DNA of 64,000 bases, taken from NCBI RefSeq assembly GCF_002741035.1, contig NZ_CP016808.1, forward strand, positions 1,832,501-1,896,500. The letters are read 5' to 3'. The notes beneath the pieces are model-generated. The model was not told the origin of the DNA. It searched no databases and was given only the letters and a program-made list of their open reading frames with translations. This document shows, piece by piece, positions 45,432 through 53,700 of the stretch. A program made the translations under genes and the position numbers. Numbering within the stretch: the first letter of the stretch is position 1; every line of letters starts with the position of its first letter. Source of the DNA: Paenibacillus sp. BIHB 4019. Lineage in GTDB: Bacteria; Bacillota; Bacilli; Paenibacillales; Paenibacillaceae.

Positions 45432-46643
45432 TTAGTCTCCGCCCTCATGCCACAGCTCCAGCGGCAGACCGACTAGCGCTTTGCCGATCCACTCTCTTGC
45501 GATATTGTTGGAAGGCCCCATCGCAATGCCGGCTCTGGCGTCTCGAAACAAACGCTCGAATACGCCTTTTTTGTAGCCATAGCCTCCTGTTACATCCAAT
45601 GCCGCTTTAGTCGCTTTGTTCGCCACCTCGGCCGCATGCACCTTAAATTCCACCAGCGGCAGCAGCAGCTCTACCTGCGGCCTGCCCTGCGCTTGCAGCT
45701 CATCCAGCTGCTTCGCCAATGATTGCTGCCACGGCTTAAGGCTCTCGATTAAAATTTTCACTTCGGCCAGCTGCTGGCGAATAATTTGATAATCGGCCAG
45801 CCGTTTATTGAAATCCCGGTGAACCATGCCTTTCACATAAGCGGTCGCCGCCTCCAGAGCAGCCTCCGCAACGCCCAGCCAGGTTGATCCAAGCCCGATC
45901 AGGTATACCGGAGATACGCCGCTCTCCAAAATCTCCCGGCCTTGTCCTTCGATTCCTAATTTGTCCTGCGCCTCCACCCGTACACCCTCATAAGTAATCG
46001 GGCCGCTATGATTGCCTCGCACACCTAATGCATCCCATACGCCAGGTGTAATGCCAGGAAGCTTGCTATCCACAAGGAAAAAACTAACATCTGTAGGGGT
46101 CTGCGCACCAGGCGTCCTCGTCTGGAACACATAAAAATCCGCTTGGCCCGAGCTGGTTGTAAACGACTTCTCGGCATTCAGTATATAATCGTCCCCATCG
46201 CGGGAAGCCTCGCTGAAGTTGAACCACCAATGACCGCCTGATGCTTTCTCGCTTGTTGAATAGGTGCCTACAAGCCCCTCGCTTACCGGCACAAGCCAGC
46301 GCTCCTTCTGATCGTCGTTGCCGTACAGCGCAATCGTCTGGACGGCACCCACATGCATCACATATACGAGCGAGGTAGAAGGGCAGCCCTTGCCGATTTC
46401 CTCAGCCGCAATCGCGAAGGCGACATGATCCAATCCGCGCCCCTTCCATTGCTCAGGGATCAGCACGCCATTCCAGCCAGCTTCAGCCAGTGCTTGCAGA
46501 TTTTCTATAGGAAAGCGGCCTTCTCTATCCGTCGCCTCCGCTCTTGGCTTAATCTCCGCTTCTACCAAGCTGCGAATTTCTTCCCTTAACTGCTCATAGT
46601 CAGGCTTAACATGGTCTGCAGCCGATGCTATTTGTACACTCAT
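45432..46643 (-). CDS. Acyl-CoA-dehydrogenase-family flavoprotein of the sulfur cluster
   Basis: A 403-residue acyl-CoA dehydrogenase-like protein (GVLIPEQWKGRGLDHVAFAIAAEEIG; TYSTSEKASGG; SFTTSSGQADFYVFQT; GGYGYKKGVFERLFRDARAG). In organosulfur clusters such proteins (SfnB/DszC/SoxC-like) oxygenate sulfur compounds with reduced flavin instead of dehydrogenating CoA esters; that role is inferred from its neighbour sfnG, 24 bp upstream. The second ATG is used because AAGGAG lies 8 bases before it. Confidence 0.82.
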   Translation of the reverse strand: MSVQIASAADHVKPDYEQLREEIRSLVEAEIKPRAEATDREGRFPIENLQALAEAGWNGVLIPEQWKGRGLDHVAFAIAAEEIGKGCPSTSLVYVMHVGAVQTIALYGNDDQKERWLVPVSEGLVGTYSTSEKASGGHWWFNFSEASRDGDDYILNAEKSFTTSSGQADFYVFQTRTPGAQTPTDVSFFLVDSKLPGITPGVWDALGVRGNHSGPITYEGVRVEAQDKLGIEGQGREILESGVSPVYLIGLGSTWLGVAEAALEAATAYVKGMVHRDFNKRLADYQIIRQQLAEVKILIESLKPWQQSLAKQLDELQAQGRPQVELLLPLVEFKVHAAEVANKATKAALDVTGGYGYKKGVFERLFRDARAGIAMGPSNNIAREWIGKALVGLPLELWHEGGD

Positions 46644-46667
46644 CTTCATCTCTCCTTACGTTTCTTA

Positions 46668-47744
46668 TTATTGGGATGCTACGCTCAGCAATGCTGCTTC
46701 CTTCTCCCGAACGAGAGGAATCACTTTTTCGCCAAATGCTTTAAGGTCTTCATCGTAATGCAGAAAGGCGGTCAGAATGAGGTCTACCCCAATGGCCTTT
46801 AGCGCGATGATCTTGTCAGCCACCTGCTCAGCCGTGCCAATGAGACCCGTCTTAAAGCCATCGTTGTACTGCACCAGATCGTTGTAATCCGAGTTCGCCC
46901 ACATCCCCTCCTTCTCAGGCGAGGCTTTCCCGGCGAACTGCACTTGGCTGCGGAAGCCTTCCACAGCCTCGGGGTCCGAATACGCAATAATGTCCCTCAG
47001 CACCTGCCTTGCCTCTTCTTCCGTATCCCGCACGATGACAAATGCATTTGCCCCTACTCGCAGCTCCCGATTATTAGCCGCCGCAGCCGCCTTAACCTCA
47101 TCAATTTGCGCCTTGAAGCCGTCGATTGTATTGCCATTCATAAAATACCAATCCGATACTCGCGAGGCCATCTTTCGTGCTGCCGAGGAATTGCCGCCTT
47201 GAAATACGGGTGGAATGACGACTGGCTTTGGCTTCAGGGGTGCAGCATTAAGGCGGTAGAAATCGCCCCGGAAGGAAGCTTCATCCTGCGACCACAGCTC
47301 TTGCAATACACGGATAAATTCCTCCGACCTGCGGTAGCGCTCGTCGTGATCCAGCCATGGCTCGCCATAGCCATGAAACTCTCCCTTAAACCAGCCGCTG
47401 ACGATGTTAACGGCAGCTCGTCCATGGCTGATATGATCAATGGTCGAAATCATTTTGGCGACGGTCCCCGGATGCCATAGACCCGGCAATACAGCCGCAA
47501 TCCATTTAATCTTTGAGGTCACTGCCGCCAGCGCAGAAGCCATGCTAATTGCCTCCAACTGATTGTCTGCTCCATAACTGGCAATGAAACGGGTCTGCAG
47601 CAGCGCAAATTCGAAGCCCGCTTCTTCCGCAATTTGCGCATATCTCGCATTATCATCGAACGACCATCCGGTTTTTTGCGGAATTTTGGAGATGACCAAG
47701 CCTCCGCTTACATTTGGCACCCAATAAGCAAATTTCAAAGTCAT
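46668..47744 (-). CDS. sfnG: SfnG-like dimethylsulfone monooxygenase (LLM flavin-dependent)
   Basis: A 358-residue bacterial luciferase-fold enzyme. The N-terminal FAYWVPNVSGGLVISKIPQKT is characteristic of SfnG; ALLQTRFIASYG, HISHGRAAVNIVSGWFKGEF and DHDERYRRSEEF complete the SsuD-like core. It converts dimethylsulfone to methanesulfinate with FMNH2, allowing growth on organosulfur. The start is the ATG after GAGGTGAG; a longer frame upstream has no site. No flavin reductase gene is nearby. Confidence 0.87.
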   Translation of the reverse strand: MTLKFAYWVPNVSGGLVISKIPQKTGWSFDDNARYAQIAEEAGFEFALLQTRFIASYGADNQLEAISMASALAAVTSKIKWIAAVLPGLWHPGTVAKMISTIDHISHGRAAVNIVSGWFKGEFHGYGEPWLDHDERYRRSEEFIRVLQELWSQDEASFRGDFYRLNAAPLKPKPVVIPPVFQGGNSSAARKMASRVSDWYFMNGNTIDGFKAQIDEVKAAAAANNRELRVGANAFVIVRDTEEEARQVLRDIIAYSDPEAVEGFRSQVQFAGKASPEKEGMWANSDYNDLVQYNDGFKTGLIGTAEQVADKIIALKAIGVDLILTAFLHYDEDLKAFGEKVIPLVREKEAALLSVASQ

Positions 47745-47776
47745 TTTACTCACCTCTACTGATTTTTTTGTCAAGA

Positions 47777-47794
47777 GGATAGCCTGTGCTATCC
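47777..47794. promoter_or_regulatory. 18-bp palindrome upstream of sfnG
   Basis: GGATAGC-CTGT-GCTATCC, a perfect 7-bp inverted repeat 33 bases before the sfnG start. There is no T run, so an operator is more likely than a terminator. Confidence 0.45.
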
Positions 47795-47821
47795 ATCCTT
47801 GCGGCCCAATTTTTGCGCACG

Positions 47822-47858
47822 AAAAAGACACCTGAAGCTTTACTTGAATCAGGCGCCT
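47822..47858 (-). terminator. Terminator between the tetR-like gene and sfnG
   Basis: Minus strand GGCGCCTGA…TCAGGTGTC followed by TTTTTCG. The remaining spacer up to 48074 is AT-rich with no supportable gene. Confidence 0.7.
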
Positions 47859-48074
47859 TTAGTGGTCTAATCGGCTGTTTTTGATGATGAAACGTTTTAA
47901 AAAAAGAAACCCTTTAATTCCTATAAAATTAATCGTATTTGATATTTATAATAGCTAATCACGCTAGCAATGCAACCGCCATTTATAGCGAATTTGTTGG
48001 ATATCCTACATTTAGCGTATGGAATAGCAGGGATCAAAACAATAATCCACTTTGCAGCTGAATCTGTAGTGAGC

Positions 48075-48689
48075 TTATTTTTGCAGCCCCATTGCCGCAT
48101 ACGTTCCCGAAAGGGAGAGGCGTGTAAGCTGGAGGGCAATGTAACGCGGGGAATAAATCATCCGCTGGTCAAGCCAGCTTTGGATAATGCCCATAATGGA
48201 TGCGCTCATGTAATCGAGCAGCAAGTCCATAGGAACCATCATCTTCTTCTCCAGGCTCATCGCTGATATTTGGGCATAGCAGCTTTCCCGAATGACATCT
48301 GCCATTTTTACCCCGAAAGCTTCGCTCGGCTTTTTAGCAAACATCGCGCTATAAAAGCATTCATTGTCCGCAATATGCTCGAATAAAGCGAGAAAATACG
48401 GATCAGGCGCTTCAAAACCCGGCCGCTCTCGCTCCGGCTTCGCGAGCTCATGTTCCATAAGAACGCGCAGGGCAGAAAACTTTTGATCCACGATTTTATC
48501 GAGCAAATCATACTTATCCAAATAGTGGGCATAGAACGTTGAGCGATTCACATTGGCTTTCTCCGTAATATCCTTAATGATAATGCTTGAAAATTCCTTC
48601 TCCATCATGAGCTTCACAAATGCATCAATAATCGTCTGGCGCGTGCGTTGAATACGGCGATCAACAGAATGAGCGTTTGAATGTTCCAT
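48075..48689 (-). CDS. TetR/AcrR-family regulator
   Basis: A 204-residue TetR-type repressor: helix-turn-helix in IIDAFVKLMMEKEFSSIIIKDIT and ANVNRSTFYAHYLDKYDLLDKI, then an all-helical ligand-binding C-terminal domain. It sits between the sfnG operon and the divergent HpaB-like gene and likely controls one or both. The ATG used has AGGAGG at a long spacing of 15 bases; an earlier ATG has no site, so the start is uncertain. Confidence 0.87.
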   Translation of the reverse strand: MEHSNAHSVDRRIQRTRQTIIDAFVKLMMEKEFSSIIIKDITEKANVNRSTFYAHYLDKYDLLDKIVDQKFSALRVLMEHELAKPERERPGFEAPDPYFLALFEHIADNECFYSAMFAKKPSEAFGVKMADVIRESCYAQISAMSLEKKMMVPMDLLLDYMSASIMGIIQSWLDQRMIYSPRYIALQLTRLSLSGTYAAMGLQK

Positions 48690-48823
48690 CTGATGAACTT
48701 CAGTCCTCCTCCGCTTAGTCCGACACATGAATTGAATATGTTGGAAAAATAGGCTATGGGCAAAGCACGGCAACATATGGCCGCTTAATGTTGGTTTAGC
48801 AATAAAACCAGGCAGATTGTTTG

Positions 48824-48882
48824 TTGCTGCCTTCAGGTTACTAGCTATAATAATAAATAAATCAAACTAAATCAATTGGTTT
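48824..48882 (+). promoter_or_regulatory. HpaB-like gene promoter and candidate TetR operator
   Basis: TTGCTG, 16-bp spacer, TATAAT (48846–48851). It is followed at 48869–48882 by AAATCAATTGGTTT, a 14-bp palindrome with one mismatched pair, just after the expected start site. This is a suitable place for TetR repression. Confidence 0.45.
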
Positions 48883-48932
48883 TTGCGAGATTAAAAAAGC
48901 AAGGGTTTACCCATGAAAGGAGACCAGCTTCA

Positions 48933-50372
48933 GTGCGGGGAGGACATTTTCTTCAAAGCTTGAATGATGGAAGAAGCGTATGGCTTGGAGGAGAGAAGCT
49001 AAGCGATTTGCCTGCCCATCCAGCCTTCAAAGGCACGCTTGAGACGATCAAAACCTTATTTAATCAACTCGACGACCCGGAAGTGCGAGATAAAATCGGC
49101 TTTCAAGTTCCAGGGACCGAGCGCTATGCCCACAGCTCCTTCCTTGTGCCCTATACTTCTGAGCAGCTTGCGAAACGCAGCGAGTCGTTTGCTTTCTGGT
49201 CACAGGAGACGCACGGCATGATGAGCAGGCTGTCCGACTATGCTCGGTCGATGGTAACCGGATGGTATGCGGCAAGATCCGAGCTGGGGCAGCTTGATCC
49301 CCATTTCGAATCCAAAATCACCGCCTATTATGAGAAAGCGCGGGATCAGGATTTATTTTTGACCACCGCCATTATCGACCCGCAGATTGACCGTTCCAGC
49401 AGTCTCGACGACAGCCGCATCGCCGAACGTTTTCTGCATGTGGTGAAGGAGACGAGCGAAGGCATTGTCGTGCGGGGTGCCAAAATGATAGCGACAGGCG
49501 CGCCCTACACCCATGATTTCCTCATTTTCTCCTTTCTTAAATTCAAGTCTGAGGAGCGCAAGCACGCTCATGTGCTGATCGTACCAGCTAACTCGCCAGG
49601 GCTGCATATTGTGTGCCGGGAATCCTTCGCGGACGGCAGAGAGCAGAATCATATTTTGAGCTCCCGTTATGACGAGATGGATGCGGTGCTATTTTTCGAT
49701 GATGTGCTCATTCCTTGGGAAAGGGTGCTGCTGCACGGCGATTCCGAGAAGGTGCTCGCGCTCAGAGCGAACAAGACCGCCAATGCGCTGGCTTTCCATC
49801 AAAATGTTGTGCGCTATGTCGCCAAGCTCGAATTTGTAACCGGCATTGCATTCGCGATTGCGGAGGCGATTGGCGCCAATGGCTTTCTGCATGTGCAGGA
49901 AAAGCTCGGGGAGCTGCTGACACAAATTTCGGTCATGAAGGCGCTTGTTATCGCCTCCGAGACACAGGCCCGGCCCGATGCTGCCGGCGTGCTCGTTCCG
50001 GAAATTTCCTACATTGATGCAGCTCGCAATATTGGAACGAAGTTTTACCCGCGAGCCATTGAAATTGTCCAGCAGATCGGCGGCGGCGGATTTGTGCAGG
50101 CACCCGCAGGCGTCGAGGACTTTTATGGCCCCATCTCGAAGCTGATGCATCTTTATTTTGAGGGTGCCTCCGTCAGCGCCGAGAAGAAGGTCCAGTTGTT
50201 CAAGCTGGCTTGGGATTTGGTCGGAAGTCCGCTCGGGTCACGGCATGAGCTGTATGAGCGTTTCTATGCCGGGGATCCCGTCCGGGCTTATGCCAACCAA
50301 TATCTCGGCTTTGATAAGGAAAGCCTGACTGACCCCGTCTGGCGGCTGCTTATGGAAAGCAGCAAGCGCTGA
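48933..50372 (+). CDS. HpaB/acyl-CoA-dehydrogenase-like flavin monooxygenase
   Basis: A 479-residue protein of the 4-hydroxyphenylacetate 3-hydroxylase (HpaB) family, which uses reduced flavin. Features: GGHFLQSLNDGRSVWLGGE at the start, DARSM-like DYARSMVTGWYAAR, FDDVLIPWERV, and a C-terminal IGGGGFVQAPAG. In this context it may hydroxylate an organosulfur or aromatic sulfonate compound. The GTG start has AAAGGAG 10 bases upstream; the longer frame lacks a site. SsuD-like gene 52 bp downstream. Confidence 0.82.
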   Translation: MRGGHFLQSLNDGRSVWLGGEKLSDLPAHPAFKGTLETIKTLFNQLDDPEVRDKIGFQVPGTERYAHSSFLVPYTSEQLAKRSESFAFWSQETHGMMSRLSDYARSMVTGWYAARSELGQLDPHFESKITAYYEKARDQDLFLTTAIIDPQIDRSSSLDDSRIAERFLHVVKETSEGIVVRGAKMIATGAPYTHDFLIFSFLKFKSEERKHAHVLIVPANSPGLHIVCRESFADGREQNHILSSRYDEMDAVLFFDDVLIPWERVLLHGDSEKVLALRANKTANALAFHQNVVRYVAKLEFVTGIAFAIAEAIGANGFLHVQEKLGELLTQISVMKALVIASETQARPDAAGVLVPEISYIDAARNIGTKFYPRAIEIVQQIGGGGFVQAPAGVEDFYGPISKLMHLYFEGASVSAEKKVQLFKLAWDLVGSPLGSRHELYERFYAGDPVRAYANQYLGFDKESLTDPVWRLLMESSKR

Positions 50373-50423
50373 ATGACAAGCTTGCGATGAAGCAACGATT
50401 TTAACAAAGGAGGCCACTACGGC

Positions 50424-51575
50424 ATGGAAATATTCTGGTTTATTCCCACACATGGCGACGGGCGATATTTAGGAACACGCGAGGGAGCGCGAGCCGTCAG
50501 CTACTCCTATTGCAAGCAAATTGCCCAAGCAGCTGATGAGCTCGGCTACAGCGGCGTTTTGCTGCCGACGGGCAAATCCTGTGAGGATGCCTGGGTCGTC
50601 GCCTCCAGCCTTATCCCGGTTACAGAACGGTTGAAATTTCTGGTGGCGGTCAGGCCCGGGCTCGTATCGCCTACCCTTGCCGCCCGCATGTCCGCGACGC
50701 TAGACCGCTTCTCCAACGGGCGATTGTTGATTAATGTCGTAGCGGGCGGCGATCCCGTAGAGCTGGCCGGTGACGGCCTTTTCCTCAGCCACGATGATCG
50801 GTATGCGCTGACGGACGAGTTTTTGGAGGTGTGGCGCAAGGAGCTCGAAGGGGAATCGGTGGATTTTGCAGGCGAGCATATCCGCATCGAAGGAGGCAAG
50901 GCGCTGTATCCATCGATTCAAAAGCCCTATCCTCCACTCTATTTCGGCGGCTCCTCGGAAGCAGCCATGGAGGTCGCAGCCGAGCATGTCGATGTGTATT
51001 TAACTTGGGGCGAGCCGCCTCAGCAGGTTGAGGAAAAAATCAACCGGATGCGGAAGCTCGCAGCCGCACAGGGCCGAACACTGCGGTTCGGCATTCGTCT
51101 GCATGTCATTGTCCGTTCTACTGATGAAGAAGCATGGACGGCTGCAAATGAATTGATTCAGCATTTAGATGAAGAAACGATTGCTTCGGCCCAGCAAATT
51201 TTCGCCAGAATGGACTCCGAGGGCCAGAAGAGGATGGCGAAGCTTCATGCCGGCGACCGCTCCAAGCTGGAGATCAGCCCTAATCTGTGGGCGGGCATCG
51301 GACTTGTTCGCGGCGGCGCAGGTACGGCCCTGGTCGGAAGCCCGGACAGCGTAGCTGCGCGCATGAAAGAATACGCGGAGCTGGGCATTGAGACGTTTAT
51401 TTTGTCAGGCTACCCGCATCTGGAGGAAGCTTACCGGACAGCCGAGCTGCTCTTTCCGAAGCTGCCCTTAAACCATAGGGATGCCGGAAGCAACCTTTCC
51501 TTCATCAGCCCGTTCGGTGAAATGATCGCCAACAATGAAATACCGGGCGGGGAGAAGCTGACGGCGAAGCGATGA
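50424..51575 (+). CDS. ssuD: SsuD-like FMNH2-dependent alkanesulfonate monooxygenase
   Basis: A 383-residue luciferase-fold monooxygenase. It has the SsuD signatures [56 protein letters not shown] and [15 protein letters not shown]. It releases sulfite from alkanesulfonates. AAAGGAGG lies 10 bases before the ATG. It forms an operon with the HpaB-like gene; no ssuABC transporter or ssuE reductase is present in the window. Confidence 0.92.
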   Translation: MEIFWFIPTHGDGRYLGTREGARAVSYSYCKQIAQAADELGYSGVLLPTGKSCEDAWVVASSLIPVTERLKFLVAVRPGLVSPTLAARMSATLDRFSNGRLLINVVAGGDPVELAGDGLFLSHDDRYALTDEFLEVWRKELEGESVDFAGEHIRIEGGKALYPSIQKPYPPLYFGGSSEAAMEVAAEHVDVYLTWGEPPQQVEEKINRMRKLAAAQGRTLRFGIRLHVIVRSTDEEAWTAANELIQHLDEETIASAQQIFARMDSEGQKRMAKLHAGDRSKLEISPNLWAGIGLVRGGAGTALVGSPDSVAARMKEYAELGIETFILSGYPHLEEAYRTAELLFPKLPLNHRDAGSNLSFISPFGEMIANNEIPGGEKLTAKR

Positions 51576-51712
51576 ATTCGCGAGATTTGCGTGCCTGTCC
51601 AGCAGCCAGCACAAGCACTAGCACAAGCATAAGCATAAGCAGCAAGTAACTATGTCGGTGCAGCATGAGCTGGCGGCCATCGCTACAGAAGCAGAAACCC
51701 TAAGCCCGAATG

Positions 51713-51758
51713 AAAAAGAAGCTTGCCCCAGCAATCTATGCCAGAGCAAGCTTCTTTC
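51713..51758. terminator. Bidirectional terminator between ssuD and speB
   Basis: AAAGAAGCTTGC pairs perfectly with GCAAGCTTCTTT, with A/T tracts on both sides. The preceding 51576–51712 bases hold no gene. Confidence 0.88.
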
Positions 51759-51787
51759 TGATTTCAAATGCTGTTTATATTTAAGTG

Positions 51788-52657
51788 CTACTTAATAAAA
51801 CCAAGCAGCATTTCGCGAATGACCTTCGCCGCAACGATTTGCGTTTGCTCCGTCGGGTCGTAAGCTGGCGCTACCTCTACAAGGTCGCAGCCCACAACGT
51901 TCACACCGGAAGCCGCGATCGCGTGAACCGCTTCGATCAGCTCTTTCGATGTGATGCCGCCTGCTTCTGCTGTGCCCGTGCCCGGCGCTGCCGAAGGATC
52001 AAGCACATCGATGTCGATCGTCAAGTAAACCGGACGTCCTGCCAGCTCCGGAAGCACTTTTTTCAAAGGCTCCAGCACCTCGAACGGGTGGAAATTAATG
52101 TTCTCGCGAGCATATTGGAACTCCTCGCGCGAGCCCGAACGAATACCGAATTGGTAAATGTTTTTGCCGCCAAGCAGTCCTGCTGCTTTGCGCAGCGGCG
52201 TGGAGTGCGACAATGGCTCGCCTTCGTAGCTTTCACGCAGATCCGCATGCGCATCAAAATGAATGATCGCAAGATCCGGATATTTTGCATACACCTCTTG
52301 GAAAATCGGCCAAGATACGAGATGCTCGCCGCCCATTCCGACTGGCATTTTGCCATCGTTCAGTACGCCGCGAACAAATTCGCCGATGATTTCGAGGCTG
52401 CGTGCCGCGTTGCCGAATGGCAGCAGCAGGTCGCCTGCATCGAAGTATTCAATCTCTTCGAGGCTGCGGTCAAGATACGGGCTGTATTCTTCCAGGCCAA
52501 TCGATACTTCGCGAATGCGCGGAGGGCCGAAGCGCGAGCCTGGACGGAAGCTGACGGTGAAATCCATCGGCATGCCGTAGATGACTGCTTTGGAAGCCGC
52601 ATAATCCTCAGAGCTCAGGATGAAGACGTTGCCGGAATATTTTTGATCGAGTTTCAT
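51788..52657 (-). CDS. speB: Agmatinase
   Basis: A 289-residue ureohydrolase that makes putrescine from agmatine. The manganese ligands are visible in GGEHLVSW, IIHFDAHADLR and TIDIDVLDPSAAPGTG. It is 31 bp after speE, the conserved speE–speB polyamine operon of Bacillales. GAGGA lies 9 bases before the ATG. Confidence 0.96.
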   Translation of the reverse strand: MKLDQKYSGNVFILSSEDYAASKAVIYGMPMDFTVSFRPGSRFGPPRIREVSIGLEEYSPYLDRSLEEIEYFDAGDLLLPFGNAARSLEIIGEFVRGVLNDGKMPVGMGGEHLVSWPIFQEVYAKYPDLAIIHFDAHADLRESYEGEPLSHSTPLRKAAGLLGGKNIYQFGIRSGSREEFQYARENINFHPFEVLEPLKKVLPELAGRPVYLTIDIDVLDPSAAPGTGTAEAGGITSKELIEAVHAIAASGVNVVGCDLVEVAPAYDPTEQTQIVAAKVIREMLLGFIK

Positions 52658-52688
52658 GAGGGCTTGTCCTCGCTTTCTGTACGTTAGC

Positions 52689-53516
52689 TTATTTAATCAG
52701 GTCTTCCACAAATTTAGGCAGCACGAATGCCGCTTTGTGAAGGCGCGGAGTGTAATATTTCGTTTCGATCTCGGCGATCGACGCTTCGTCAACCTCAAGC
52801 GGATCGTATTTTTTGCTGCCCAGCGTAAATGTCCACAGGCCGCTTGGATACGTAGGAATGTTCGCACCGTATACACGCACGATTGGGAACACTTCTTTCA
52901 CATCTTTGTTGACGCTTTGGATCAGGTCCGCTTTAAACCAAGGGTTGTCCGTCTGAGCAACGAAAATGCCATCTTCCTTCAGCGCTTCGTAAATGCCTTG
53001 ATAGAAGCCGCGTGTGAACAGGTTGGCTGCAGGGCCAACTGGCTCTGTGGAGTCAACCATAATGACATCATACGTGTTCTTATGATCGTGGATATGCATG
53101 AAGCCGTCATTCACGATTACTTCTACGCGCGGGTTGTCCAGCTCGCCAGCAATGGTCGGCAAATATTTTTTCGAATATTCAATAACTTTGCCGTCGATGT
53201 CAACAAGGACTGCCTTTTTCACCTTAGGGTGTTTCATGATTTCGCGAATAACGCCGCCGTCGCCGCCGCCCACAACGAGCACATGCTCAGGGTTCGGGTG
53301 CGTGAACAGGATCGGGTGAGCAACCATCTCGTGGTAAACGAACTCATCCTTCACTGTCGTCATAACCATGCCATCCAATACGAGCATCGTTCCGAATTCT
53401 TCCGTTTCAATCATATCCAGCTTTTGAAAGTCTGTTTGTTCCGTAACATAAGTTTCTTTAATCTTCGCCGTAATGCCGAAGCTGTCAGTTTGTTTCTCCG
53501 TGTACCACAATTCCAT
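52689..53516 (-). CDS. speE: Spermidine synthase
   Basis: A 275-residue aminopropyltransferase. The N-terminal beta domain is followed by the SAM-like nucleotide-binding fold with [15 protein letters not shown], the aspartate in [16 protein letters not shown] and the DSTEPVGPA gate loop. It joins decarboxylated SAM to putrescine made by SpeB. It is divergent from the class A PBP gene, as pbpG and speE are in B. subtilis. Confidence 0.97.
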   Translation of the reverse strand: MELWYTEKQTDSFGITAKIKETYVTEQTDFQKLDMIETEEFGTMLVLDGMVMTTVKDEFVYHEMVAHPILFTHPNPEHVLVVGGGDGGVIREIMKHPKVKKAVLVDIDGKVIEYSKKYLPTIAGELDNPRVEVIVNDGFMHIHDHKNTYDVIMVDSTEPVGPAANLFTRGFYQGIYEALKEDGIFVAQTDNPWFKADLIQSVNKDVKEVFPIVRVYGANIPTYPSGLWTFTLGSKKYDPLEVDEASIAEIETKYYTPRLHKAAFVLPKFVEDLIK

Positions 53517-53555
53517 AGCGTGATATCCCTTCTTTCCGTCAATGGTTCAATCTGT

Positions 53556-53583
53556 ATTATAGTAGAACGAGGTCAAAAAGCAA
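53556..53583 (-). promoter_or_regulatory. speE promoter
   Basis: Minus strand TTGCTT, 16-bp spacer, TATAAT, about 40 bases before the speE start. Confidence 0.55.
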
Positions 53584-53700
53584 CCTTTTACACCATATCC
53601 GCCCAAAAAATTAACACTCCGCTAACATAGGATGAATATAGCCTCCCTGCTTTTTCCATACTAATGAGGAATGATCGTTCATCCGAAGGGAGCACGCTCC

